NCBI RefSeq assembly: GCF_947252345.1
Contig: NZ_CAMXVC010000033.1
Coordinates: forward strand, 1 to 18,473
DNA: 18,473 nt
Source of the DNA: an uncultured Finegoldia sp.
GTDB taxonomy: Bacteria; Bacillota; Clostridia; Tissierellales; Peptoniphilaceae
Reading direction: 5' to 3'
Shown: piece by piece, positions 1-8,241 of the stretch
Position numbering within the stretch: the first letter of the stretch is position 1
Layout of the letters: every line of letters begins with the position of its first letter
Notes under the pieces: generated by a model
What the model was told of the DNA's origin: nothing
The model's input: the letters and a program-made list of their open reading frames with translations, nothing else
The model's database searches: none
Made by a program: the position numbers and the translations under genes

Positions 1-12
1 ATTTTGGCATAC

Positions 13-48
13 AAAAACCCCTCCATCCGTATTCCGGATTTTGGGGTT
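13..48 (-). terminator. Rho-independent terminator of the superoxide reductase gene
   Basis: On the minus strand, downstream of the superoxide reductase stop, AACCCC (43-48) pairs with GGGGTT (16-21). An inner stem ATCCG/CGGAT (35-39 with 25-29) forms around a 5-base loop. The structure is followed by a run of five T (13-17). A 3-by-3 internal loop separates the two stems. Its position about 50 bp after the stop fits a monocistronic transcript. Confidence 0.7.
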
Positions 49-98
49 CAGGTCAGAATGAGTCCTGTAGTTTTCTAGTTTACTTTTTCTATTTTTTT

Positions 99-458
99 CT
101 ATTTTACTTCTTGTGCGTTTTCCCACAATCCGTGGATGTTGCAGTAGCTCAATGCGTAAACTGTTCCCGGTTTTGTAGTCTTTACATAAGCGTGTGCGTG
201 TGGTTTTGTGAACACTTCGCCTTCGCCGTGAGCTGCTGCTTGGTATGATGCTACTTCGATTGGGAATTTGCTGTCTTCTGGTTGGAAGAATACTTTTAGC
301 CAAGCGATATGGTGTTCAAATGTGTTTGGGTGTTCGATTTCTTCGCCTACGATTGCGCATACTTTGAATCCGTCGTCCTTTTTGTCAACGTGGATTACTG
401 GAACGTGTTTTTCTGCTTTCCAATCTCCAGATTGTACTGTTTGTGTTAATTTATTCAT
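99..458 (-). CDS. Superoxide reductase (one-iron, neelaredoxin/desulfoferrodoxin C-terminal type)
   Basis: This 119-aa cytosolic enzyme reduces superoxide to hydrogen peroxide without making oxygen, the usual superoxide defence of anaerobes. The expected iron-site residues are all present: the E16-K17-H18 motif (EKHVPVI), H43, H49 (in FEHHIAW), C106 and H109 (in YCNIHGLW). These are the 4 His/1 Cys ligands plus the Glu/Lys pair near the active site. The N-terminal desulforedoxin domain of two-iron desulfoferrodoxins is absent, so this is a one-iron enzyme. The ATG start has a strong GGGGG Shine-Dalgarno 9 bases upstream. It has its own promoter and terminator. A frameshifted 5' copy lies at 8431-8577. 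In the presumed ancestral order it followed pepF directly. Family assignment is secure; the electron donor (rubredoxin or other) is not visible here. Confidence 0.95.
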   Translation of the reverse strand: MNKLTQTVQSGDWKAEKHVPVIHVDKKDDGFKVCAIVGEEIEHPNTFEHHIAWLKVFFQPEDSKFPIEVASYQAAAHGEGEVFTKPHAHAYVKTTKPGTVYALSYCNIHGLWENAQEVK

Positions 459-492
459 AAATATTACCCCCTATAAAATTCGTTACAGCTTA

Positions 493-540
493 TTTATACC
501 CGAATTTTTTTTTGCTAATCATTATAATTTAAAATGATTA
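493..540 (-). promoter_or_regulatory. Promoter and 25-bp palindromic operator candidate of superoxide reductase
   Basis: A minus-strand -10 like TATAAA sits at 493-498. The region where the -35 would be (about 516-521) is covered by a perfect 8-bp inverted repeat, TAATCATT (516-523) and AATGATTA (533-540), spaced 9 bases. This resembles a repressor site overlapping the promoter. The half-site order (TCATT...AATGA) is opposite to a classical Fur box, and the match to a PerR box (TTATAATnATTATAA) covers only one half, so the regulator is unknown. The palindrome arms are conserved in the decayed copy at 8633-8657. Confidence 0.5.
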
Positions 541-561
541 TAGTTTTATATCCATAATGCA

Positions 562-587
562 AATTGGCACCTGTTGTGGTGCCAATT
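562..587 (-). terminator. pepF-type hairpin, copy A
   Basis: A perfect 10-bp inverted repeat, AATTGGCACC / GGTGCCAATT, has a 6-base loop. The same hairpin occurs at 8679-8704 and 11839-11864, each time just after a pepF stop codon. It looks like a transcription terminator, but the T-tract after it is poor on the minus strand, so it may be weak or only a 3'-end stabiliser. Confidence 0.55.
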
Positions 588-595
588 GTCGTGTA

Positions 596-741
596 TTATT
601 TGTCGTTTTTTTCGATGGTGTCTTTGAGTGGTTGGTCTGTCGTGATGTCTACTCCTGCTGCTTTTGCTATTCCAACGGAGTCTTCTGTCGAACCCAGTGC
701 CAATGCTTTAAGCCATCTGTCTACGGCATGTTTTCCTTTTT
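596..741 (-). pseudogene. pepF 3' remnant, copy A (last ~46 codons, with a 30-bp deletion)
   Basis: The minus strand encodes a readable tail very close to the end of the intact PepF at 11873-13681 (DRWLKALALGSTEDSVG, then DVTTDQPLKDT-like sequence). Relative to that gene it has silent changes, a Pro-Ala to His-Ala change at the start of the match, and a 30-bp in-frame deletion. The deletion turns ...TIEYIGKVIDDIEKYDK into ...TIEKNDK and is explained by recombination between two CATCGAA copies 30 bp apart. There is no start codon or upstream pepF sequence. The fragment joins directly to the signal-peptide ORF at 721-825, in a different frame. It is a relic of duplication, not a gene. Confidence 0.9.
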
Positions 742-825
742 CAAATTTGCGTCTGCCATTACTGGCACAAATGTCTGTGCCAGTAATAAGAGAGCTAGCA
801 TAAATGCTGTTAATTTGTTCTTCAA
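721..825 (-). pseudogene. Truncated secreted-protein gene: 34-codon signal peptide ORF fused to pepF tail
   Basis: Directly after the giant gene's stop, AAGGAG with 8-base spacing precedes a TTG start. The ORF reads KNKLTAFMLALLLLAQTF, then VPVMADANLKK. This is a textbook Sec signal peptide: Lys-rich n-region, Leu-rich core, and likely signal peptidase I cleavage near VMA-DA (around residues 24-26). Six codons after ADANLKK begins, the frame enters the pepF remnant and meets TAG. The ribosome site overlaps the end of the giant gene, so both were probably one operon. I read it as the first ~30 codons of a lost surface-protein gene whose body was removed when the pepF tail was joined here. It may still be translated into a short peptide. 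The parent protein cannot be named from 30 residues. Confidence 0.75.
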
Positions 826-837
826 GTTATCATCTCC

Positions 838-3800
838 TTATTTTACGGTGATTTCTCTTGTGTTTGATTTCATACTGCCTTTTATAGCCCAGTTGCGAAC
901 TATATCTCCAGATTTAAGTTTTCCTATTTCTTTTGGAATATTAAATCCAAATCTTACTTGTTTGATAGTACGTCTTCCAATTTTTTTTGTTGAAGTATAT
1001 TTTTGTGATTCAATAATATACTTTTTGTTTTCACGAATAATTTCTAGCTTTCCAACAACACCAGGTGCTAGACTCTTTTCGTTTGCTGCCACAAAATCAA
1101 GTCCTGCCTTTGGTTCAGTAATTTCCATTTCGACAATTTTAGCACCTTTTGGAGATATGACTTTGTCTTTTGTAAATTTGGATTCTAAAAGTTTATTAGA
1201 ATTTAGTGTTACATCTTCCCAACCACTAAATATATTTTCTCCTGGTCTGTTGTATACAGTTGGTGGAGTAATAATAACATCTTTGTTGATTGCAACATAG
1301 AATTTGCTAGTAGCTAACATAAATGCTTTGCTATCATCAACTACAAATTCTACTAGAACCATTCCTTCTGGTTTTTCTTCTTGTAATTTGTCGTCGTCTG
1401 TTACCTTAGGGTCAACTGGTATGACGTCGGCTTGTGGTTCGTATTGTTCTGTGAACTCTACATTTTGTCCGTTAAGTTCGAGCTTTTTGTCCCAGCCGTG
1501 GTTCGCTGTTTTTGCCTTGTAGTATTTGTCAGGGGCAATTCCCGGAACTGTCATTCCTGCTTTTACTGCCTTGTCAAATGTCAAATCTTTTGCAACTTTG
1601 TATGTTACAGGTTTTGTTTGTTCTGCATCAGCAAGTTTTAATTTACCATGTTTTCCTTGTTTGAAAGTCACTTTGATAAATTGTGATTCAACAGTATCAT
1701 TTTCATTAATCTTTTGAACTGAATCTTGCCAGATTGCTATTAACGTTTTGTCTGATGTTATTGGTGTTGTCAAGTCAAAGTAGTCTTTTTCGTTTTCTTT
1801 GCCTTTTTCTTTCCAACCCATAAATACTTTGCTATTTAATTTTGGTGTTGTGACATTCGTCAACGGCTTTCCGTGTTCAACTGTTTGACTAGGAACATCG
1901 CTGCCGCCATTAGTATCAAATGTGACCTTGTATTTAGCTGTTTTCCATTGTGCAGTTGCCGTCGTGTCTGCATTTAGTGTTACTTTGTAGCCTGGTTGAT
2001 AAGTTTTGTCTCCTATCTTCCAGCCTGCAAATACTGCATTTTCTTTTTTTAGATTTCCAAGATTTTCAAGTCTTAGGCTCTTTCCTACGTTTATCGTAGC
2101 TTCGGCTGGAACATCGCCCGTTGCTCCACCAGCATTGTAAGTCAATGTCACTTGACCATCTGCAAATATCGCTACATATTCTCTGTCGCCAGTGATTGGA
2201 GTTTGGTCGTCGATGTTTTCTTGCCAGTAACTGAATTTGAAGTTTGGTTTTGCTATTGCTTTTGGAACTGCAAGTTGTGTGCTGTTAGCTTGTTCATTAT
2301 CTTTCAAATCTTTTAATGTGATGTTGGCTTCAGGGTTTACATAGTAAACTTTTTCTTCTACATCTCCCGATAGCATACCTTTGTTAGCATCTTCTGTTCT
2401 GAATGTGACTGTTACATATCCATCAGGTTTGTTTGGATTTTCATCAGTTTTTTCTACAATATCAGAAGATTTTGTAAAGTTAAAAGTAAATTCCGTATTT
2501 GATTTGAATGTATCTTTTAAGTTTTTATCACTTGTGTCCCAATTTCCGCTAACGTATCCAACGCTTGGTGTTTTTGTAATCTTACCTGCTGATTCTGTCA
2601 TATCTACTTCGACATCTGGTGATACGTAGTAAGCTAAGTTGCCTGATACTGTTCCGCCTGTTCCCGCTTTGAATGTTACTTTTACATAATTGTCCATGGC
2701 TCCTTCAGGTTTGCTGCCATCTGCTTTTGCAGGGATAATTGGCTCGTGTACTTGAACCGGTATTTCGATTGGCTTTTCAGTTGTACCAACGCTCGAACCG
2801 TCAGTGTACTCGACAACTACTTTTACCTTGCTTTCTCCTGGATTGTCTACATTTGGACTTTCTACTATTTTTACTTCTTTTATAGTCTTTCCTTGAGGTG
2901 GAGTAATTTTTCCTTTAATTTCATCAACTGTCGGTGTCTTTCCTTGTGGTGTGTGAACAGTATCTGTTGTCGGAACTTGGTCTTTAATTTTTTCAAATTC
3001 AACAGAATATTTTGCAATGATTGTAGTTTCTTTTTCGAATTTTCCTACTATCTTATCTTCCCAAGTTTTTGCCTTGTTTTCTGTTTCCCACTTAGAGAAT
3101 TTCATTGTGTAGCCAACTGCACCAACATTTTTTGGATCTGGATTTACAGTTTTACCAGTTGGATTTGTTACTGATATCGCAACTTCCCTAGTTGGGTTAA
3201 CCCAGAATGTTTTTTCAAAAGCTGTTTCTTTCGTAGCTTTGTCAGTTGTCTTGACGATTACTTTGACGTAATTTTCCGGAACTTTTGGTTTTTTAGTTGA
3301 ATCTTTTTGTTCAACTACATCTTCAGCGAATTTTGGAGAAATTACTGTGGCTTCGGTGAATTTGTGACGTTTTGTAAAATCATAAACTCCATTTTCTTCA
3401 CTCTTTTCATTTTGTGCTTTCTTGTTCGCTGTCCAGTTTGTGAAGTTTGAATTATCTGTTGTATCTACTGTAGGAATCTCTACCCATGCTCTTGGATTTA
3501 CGTAGTAAACTTTGTTGTCTTTTGATTTTAAATCTCCAGTTGGTGCAACTGTTACTTTTACGTAATTTCCAGTTACATCTTTCAACTCGCCTTTTTCAGC
3601 TTGTGATAAGAATAGTGGTTTTTCTGTTCCTGTAAGTGCTTCGTAGACGTTCTTGTAAACTTTGATTGGAATGTCAAGTTCTTGTGGGTCTTTTCCATTT
3701 GTAAATGTAACCTTAGCCTTGACATTTACTGTACGAACAAGTTCTTCTGTGTCGGCTTTCTTCTTTTCGTTTACTAACTCATAAACTTGCTCATCAGTTG

Positions 3801-6800
3801 TCAATTCCGTATTTCCTACGAAAAGTTTCACCGTAGTTCCAGCTGGGATTGTTCCATTTCCTTTCCAGACTAATTGTGCTTTTAATTCATCAATTGTCGG
3901 TGCGAATTTGTTCGTCCAATCTTTTTTTGCATCTGCCTTGTCATCTTTGAATGCTTCTGTCCTCACCAGACCAGATGCTGATAATCCTGACCACTCGAAG
4001 TATGCTGTAAATGTGTGGTTTCCGTTGACGATAGTGTCTTTGTTCAACAAAACTCCGTTCTTCCATTCGACAAACTTCTTGCCAGTTTCCGGTGTGATAT
4101 ATTGCTTGTTGTCAGTTTTTGTTTCGCCGTGTTTAAGTTCTTGTGGAACTGGAAGCAAATCTGATTTAAGTCCCTTTATCACATCGTAGTGCAATTCTGT
4201 AACAGAATTTCCTTTATTGTCAGTGAACGAACCACCCTTGTCTGCTTTGAATGTCACTCTGACATAACCTTTTGGTGGTTCTTGATTTCCAGGAACTTCT
4301 ATCACTCTTACGTCCTTATAATAGAAGAAGATTTGGTCGCCACCAGTGCCGTTGATTCCCAAAAACTCGTTCGTGTCTTCGTTGACATCGTAGAACAATT
4401 GTTGTTGTGTCTTTTCATTTTCAGATAACACCCAACCAGGTATTGGTCTGTAGTTTCGTGCGTCGAAGTGACGATTACCATTAGATACATTTTCCGGGTC
4501 AATTACCTGGTACTTTTTGATAATGTCTTCTAATTTCTGCTTGTTAGCTTTGAATTTCTTTTTGTTTGCTTTTTGTGCTTTTAAAAGGGCGTCTCCAGTC
4601 AAACCAGCAGTATCTTCAAGTCCCAAGTCCTTATAAAAATCCTCAATTTCCTTCTTGCCTCGTTTGTCAATGTAATTTACTTTAACTTCACGATATCTAT
4701 ATGGTCTGTAGAAGAAATGGAACTCATTACCCTTGTAATTAGGGTTTTCTATCATTTTGCCTGAGTTTGGGTCTTTTATTTTCAAAGGTTCTATACGTTG
4801 ATTTTGGAAATATGAATTATTGAAGTGAAATTCATTGTTGTATTTTTCATATAACTTTTTGATTTCTGGGTCTTGTGATTTTCTTAATTCCTTATCGGGA
4901 GCCAGTATCCATCTTTGACCTTGTTGGTCACCAACCGTGGCAGTGTAATATCCAGTTTTTTTATCTTCAAGAATATCTAATGGGTCATCTAGTCCATTTG
5001 TTTTTGCACAGTTTTTATCCAAAAGATGGTGATAAACTTTTACATCCTCTTTTTCATTTGGAACCCATATAGCTTTTAGATAAACAGGAGCTACAACGTC
5101 GTTTCCAAAAGTATAAAGTTCAGGAACCCTATATGCTTTACGGTACGAATCATCAACCTCAGTAGTGTACTCGCCGTCATTTCCTTTTTTGTAACGAATA
5201 ATTTCCCAGCCCATAAAATAGTAGCCTTTTCTTTCAGGGTCTTTTGGCTTAACCAATTTTTGCTTTTGAATTACCGTGAAAATTTGCTTTCCATCTTGTG
5301 TAGTTGGAGCTTCTTTTAAATACCCTTTTTTTGCATAGGTATTTTCTTCCTCTTGTCCAACATCTCCCTCTTGGATTGTTTTGCGTTCTGTTGTTAATTT
5401 TTCTTCGCTGATTGACTTTAGTTTTCCGCCATCAGGGTCAAATGTTACTTTCCACTTATTGTTAGGCTCTCCCCATTTTGCATATAAAACCACATTGTGT
5501 GCCGGCATAGTTTCGTTGATATCACTAATGAGCTTATTGCCAGCAGGGTCCAACGCCCAGCCTTTGAATACCAGTTTATCCGAAAGACCTTCCGGCCTTT
5601 TGACTTTTAATTCGTTATCTTTTTTGTCAGTGAACACTAGACCCGTCAAACCTAATTTTTGTAAATTTTTCGGATTGTCTATTAAATTTTTCGGATTTTT
5701 TTTGTAATAATCTTTATCTTTCTTGTCAAGGTTTTTATCCACTAAATCAGGACTTAATGCTTTTAGTGGGAACTCGTAGAAAGTTTCCAATGAGTTGGTT
5801 TTGTTAAATTCACTATCATCCTTAGTCCTTGATGGGTCGTAGTTGAACCTCAACTTATACTTGTTGCGAAAATACTCGAATCGCAAGTAGCCATTTTTGT
5901 CAAATTCTTTTGAATCATCATTCGGAAAATATTTCATAAACTTCAACTTGCCCTTATAATCCTCTTCATCTTCAGTTGATTCAGGATGAGGTATTATATT
6001 TTCAGGTTTTGGGGCTGTTATTTCCTCACGTTCCTCATTGAGGTCCTCTAAATCAAAATCATCTTTAAATTCCGAGCCTCTACCTCCCGTTGTTTTTGGT
6101 GTAAAACCTTGGAGGTCTGGAGGAAGAAAATCATGATAATTACTATTATTGGTATCCGATTTTACGGTGTAGAGGTCATAGTCTACTACTTGACCACCAT
6201 CAAAATCATCCAACCAAAAGTCTATATGGTGGGGCATTGTTTGCTCATTTTGATCAATACCAAAGGAAAGGTCAAAAACATCGCTTTTTTTTGTTTGCCC
6301 TTTTCCCATGTCTATGACGTCAGCATAGCCTCCTTGTGCTATTAATTCGGGAAAATCTAAAAAAAGATTGGCGGAGAGTCTGTAAGGCGGCGTGTCTCTA
6401 TAATAATGTTTTGGTTTTTTTAAATTTGGTAACCATCCTAGACTGTTGTAACCCTCCTTGAAGTTTCTAATTTCGTTTACATCATTCGGCCACAAACCAA
6501 CCATTAGTTGGTTAAATCTTGCTTGGAAGTGGTATGGATTGCCCTCTTCGCCTACTTTTTTATCATTTTTCCATATTTCTGGATAAAAACTGGATTCACT
6601 CACGTTAGATTTTGTAAAGTAAAGGTTGTAGACTCGTCTGTCGTAGTAGACATTGTAAACGGTCTTTCCCGTGGATTCAACTTTTTTCACTAAGTTTTCA
6701 TTTTCGGAGTCTTCGTTTTGCTCTTCGGTAAGTTCTTTGTTGTATACAAAGAATTTATTTAGATAAGGATGGTTTTCATCAGTTTCCTTCCATATCTTTT

Positions 6801-8133
6801 GTAGACGAGCGTCATCTAAGTCCGGGAATTGTACTCCATCTACAGGTTCCGCATCTAATTCCGGTCTAGAGTTTGTGTCGGCATTTTTTATGACATGAGT
6901 ACCCATATATTCGTACTTTTCTGAAAGACTAGCGTTATCGGCATGGTCTGATTTTTCTGCCCAGAATTGTACTGCGTAGTCTGCCTTTGGCAGTTCCTTC
7001 CACACGGCTGTGAATGTCAATTTTTCTCTCGTGTTTTCATCTTTTCCCAAATCAAGTGCCGGCATTTCAAGACCGACATCCAAATCTAATGATGGTGTGC
7101 CATCGTCTTTTTTAATAATTTCTCCCGATTTGTATTTCTTGTTGTTTTTTGATTCTAAATCGTGTGATGGCTTCCATCCCTCAAATATACTACCTTTCTT
7201 TTTAGGGATATTCTTGTTATCTATCTTTGGAATTTCTTGGTCGTAATAATACGTTCTGGTATCTATTGGAGTGCCTCCCGTAGTATCAAAAACCACACTA
7301 TAATTAGCACGATTGTAGCGATACTCCATTACAAATTCAGATGCGTCATCCGGAACTTGCATTGTGATGTGTGGAGCTTCCGGAATAAATCCCCTTCGTT
7401 CGTTTTCTATTAAAGGTACTACCTCCATTGTAGAGCCAGTGTTCCCTGATTGATAGGAAAGTTTTCTATGCTCTTTTTTAACTTTTTCCTTAGGCGTTGT
7501 TTTACCGTCAGTGTTTGTAACACTTCCGTCTGAATTTGTAATCGTTCCATCTGGATTTGTGTATTTCTCGAATTTATCTATTTTTTGAAATACATGTTTA
7601 ACAGTTATTAATTTGGAAATAGCTTCGTATTTAAAATCTTGATTTGCTTTAAATTTCTTGCCAATGATATCATCGCCAGATTTCCCCTTACCATTAGCAG
7701 CGTTTTTTACAATATTATAGTCAATATTGTAAAAGTCATCATAGCGTGACTTATCATATCCTGCAAGTGTCGGAAGTTTGATTTTTTTAATAACCTTAGC
7801 TTGTTCTTCTGGTGATGCGGCTTCTCCTACACTTGCAACGTATGGTTGGTAATTTATTTCGTACTTTTCACCTTTTTGTACTTTGTAGTCCGTGCGCAGC
7901 GTATAGATGGCTGGCTGGGTAGGATTTGCCACTAAGTCCTTCGCTGTTTTTCCCTTTTCCGGCTTTGCAACCTCAACGTTTTCTACTTCGTTTATTATCT
8001 TGCTTTTGTCGTTTGACAGATTTTTATAATCATAAGATGCCAACAGCTGCTGCGGCATTGATGTCAAAACCATTATCAAAGTCATCAAAAAGCAAAGACA
8101 TTTCTGAATTTCTTTTTTTATTGACTTTTTCAA
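838..8133 (-). CDS. Giant secreted surface protein with InlB-type B repeats and Rib-like domains (2431 aa)
   Basis: The start is TTG at 8133, with AGAGGAG about 10 bases upstream. Residues 1-33 form a Sec signal peptide (KKSIKKEIQK, then a hydrophobic LCFLMTLIMVLTS core). List_Bact/Flg_new (InlB B) repeats, with the VTFDxxGG...GW...W pattern, lie near 280-380, 893-1000, 1995-2063 and 2067-2135. Rib-like beta domains lie near 1407-1505 and 1723-1795. Seven diverged YVxVxF modules begin near 1288, 1522, 1621, 1814, 1904, 2150 and 2256. Residues ~190-270 are low-complexity, with a 3-unit tandem repeat. The middle (about 390-720) is rich in Tyr, Trp, Phe and Asp and carries no domain I can name. 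The mature protein (~270 kDa) should be extracellular. There is no LPxTG, no C-terminal membrane helix and no CWB2, LysM or S-layer domain; it ends ...REITVK. How it stays on the cell is unknown. An adhesin or host-binding role is inferred from the repeats only. A Fur-like box upstream suggests iron regulation. Confidence 0.9.
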   Translation of the reverse strand: MKKSIKKEIQKCLCFLMTLIMVLTSMPQQLLASYDYKNLSNDKSKIINEVENVEVAKPEKGKTAKDLVANPTQPAIYTLRTDYKVQKGEKYEINYQPYVASVGEAASPEEQAKVIKKIKLPTLAGYDKSRYDDFYNIDYNIVKNAANGKGKSGDDIIGKKFKANQDFKYEAISKLITVKHVFQKIDKFEKYTNPDGTITNSDGSVTNTDGKTTPKEKVKKEHRKLSYQSGNTGSTMEVVPLIENERRGFIPEAPHITMQVPDDASEFVMEYRYNRANYSVVFDTTGGTPIDTRTYYYDQEIPKIDNKNIPKKKGSIFEGWKPSHDLESKNNKKYKSGEIIKKDDGTPSLDLDVGLEMPALDLGKDENTREKLTFTAVWKELPKADYAVQFWAEKSDHADNASLSEKYEYMGTHVIKNADTNSRPELDAEPVDGVQFPDLDDARLQKIWKETDENHPYLNKFFVYNKELTEEQNEDSENENLVKKVESTGKTVYNVYYDRRVYNLYFTKSNVSESSFYPEIWKNDKKVGEEGNPYHFQARFNQLMVGLWPNDVNEIRNFKEGYNSLGWLPNLKKPKHYYRDTPPYRLSANLFLDFPELIAQGGYADVIDMGKGQTKKSDVFDLSFGIDQNEQTMPHHIDFWLDDFDGGQVVDYDLYTVKSDTNNSNYHDFLPPDLQGFTPKTTGGRGSEFKDDFDLEDLNEEREEITAPKPENIIPHPESTEDEEDYKGKLKFMKYFPNDDSKEFDKNGYLRFEYFRNKYKLRFNYDPSRTKDDSEFNKTNSLETFYEFPLKALSPDLVDKNLDKKDKDYYKKNPKNLIDNPKNLQKLGLTGLVFTDKKDNELKVKRPEGLSDKLVFKGWALDPAGNKLISDINETMPAHNVVLYAKWGEPNNKWKVTFDPDGGKLKSISEEKLTTERKTIQEGDVGQEEENTYAKKGYLKEAPTTQDGKQIFTVIQKQKLVKPKDPERKGYYFMGWEIIRYKKGNDGEYTTEVDDSYRKAYRVPELYTFGNDVVAPVYLKAIWVPNEKEDVKVYHHLLDKNCAKTNGLDDPLDILEDKKTGYYTATVGDQQGQRWILAPDKELRKSQDPEIKKLYEKYNNEFHFNNSYFQNQRIEPLKIKDPNSGKMIENPNYKGNEFHFFYRPYRYREVKVNYIDKRGKKEIEDFYKDLGLEDTAGLTGDALLKAQKANKKKFKANKQKLEDIIKKYQVIDPENVSNGNRHFDARNYRPIPGWVLSENEKTQQQLFYDVNEDTNEFLGINGTGGDQIFFYYKDVRVIEVPGNQEPPKGYVRVTFKADKGGSFTDNKGNSVTELHYDVIKGLKSDLLPVPQELKHGETKTDNKQYITPETGKKFVEWKNGVLLNKDTIVNGNHTFTAYFEWSGLSASGLVRTEAFKDDKADAKKDWTNKFAPTIDELKAQLVWKGNGTIPAGTTVKLFVGNTELTTDEQVYELVNEKKKADTEELVRTVNVKAKVTFTNGKDPQELDIPIKVYKNVYEALTGTEKPLFLSQAEKGELKDVTGNYVKVTVAPTGDLKSKDNKVYYVNPRAWVEIPTVDTTDNSNFTNWTANKKAQNEKSEENGVYDFTKRHKFTEATVISPKFAEDVVEQKDSTKKPKVPENYVKVIVKTTDKATKETAFEKTFWVNPTREVAISVTNPTGKTVNPDPKNVGAVGYTMKFSKWETENKAKTWEDKIVGKFEKETTIIAKYSVEFEKIKDQVPTTDTVHTPQGKTPTVDEIKGKITPPQGKTIKEVKIVESPNVDNPGESKVKVVVEYTDGSSVGTTEKPIEIPVQVHEPIIPAKADGSKPEGAMDNYVKVTFKAGTGGTVSGNLAYYVSPDVEVDMTESAGKITKTPSVGYVSGNWDTSDKNLKDTFKSNTEFTFNFTKSSDIVEKTDENPNKPDGYVTVTFRTEDANKGMLSGDVEEKVYYVNPEANITLKDLKDNEQANSTQLAVPKAIAKPNFKFSYWQENIDDQTPITGDREYVAIFADGQVTLTYNAGGATGDVPAEATINVGKSLRLENLGNLKKENAVFAGWKIGDKTYQPGYKVTLNADTTATAQWKTAKYKVTFDTNGGSDVPSQTVEHGKPLTNVTTPKLNSKVFMGWKEKGKENEKDYFDLTTPITSDKTLIAIWQDSVQKINENDTVESQFIKVTFKQGKHGKLKLADAEQTKPVTYKVAKDLTFDKAVKAGMTVPGIAPDKYYKAKTANHGWDKKLELNGQNVEFTEQYEPQADVIPVDPKVTDDDKLQEEKPEGMVLVEFVVDDSKAFMLATSKFYVAINKDVIITPPTVYNRPGENIFSGWEDVTLNSNKLLESKFTKDKVISPKGAKIVEMEITEPKAGLDFVAANEKSLAPGVVGKLEIIRENKKYIIESQKYTSTKKIGRRTIKQVRFGFNIPKEIGKLKSGDIVRNWAIKGSMKSNTREITVK
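7498..7560 (-). repeat. 21-bp tandem repeat, three units, inside the giant gene
   Basis: Three in-frame 21-bp units (7540-7560, 7519-7539, 7498-7518) encode TNPDGTI, TNSDGSV and TNTDGKT, residues ~192-212. The units differ at a few bases. They form a polar linker between the N-terminal domain and the Lys-rich segment. In-frame copy-number change is possible. Confidence 0.85.
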
Positions 8134-8192
8134 AAAGTATCACTCCTCTGAATCTATTTTTGTAAAAATATCTATTTTTTTCTGGTGTTATA

Positions 8193-8221
8193 TTTATATC
8201 ATAGAATCACGATTATTTCAA
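8193..8221 (-). promoter_or_regulatory. Sigma-A type promoter of the giant surface-protein gene
   Basis: On the minus strand, -35 TTGAAA (8216-8221) and -10 TATAAA (8193-8198) are separated by exactly 17 bp. This gives a leader of about 50 nt before the TTG start at 8133. The rest of the gene-free stretch 8134-8430 holds the Fur-like box at 8242-8258 and AT-rich DNA with no ORF that I can support. Confidence 0.75.
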
Positions 8222-8241
8222 GATATGTGTTATTATTTATC

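Larger units (their letters stand above)
310..741 (-). repeat. Copy A of the pepF-tail / hairpin / superoxide reductase junction
   Basis: This matches copy B (8431-8759) through the superoxide reductase 5' end, promoter and hairpin, with about nine substitutions and small indels in the first 250 bp. It matches copy C in the pepF part to about 12050. It is in direct orientation with both. It marks the left border of the giant-protein module (about 742-8430). Confidence 0.85.

Noticed and set aside
562..587. Integron attC site
   Set aside because: The repeated hairpin is a short perfect palindrome without the imperfect R and L box layout or extrahelical bases, and no integrase is visible. Duplication of chromosomal pepF sequence explains the repeats better.
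557..1300. 247-codon plus-strand ORF opposite the end of the giant gene
   Set aside because: It is antisense to the giant gene and the pepF remnant, Phe/Ser/Cys-rich as expected for a reverse-strand shadow, with no ribosome site or family pattern. The same holds for the other plus-strand ORFs between 1304 and 8165.
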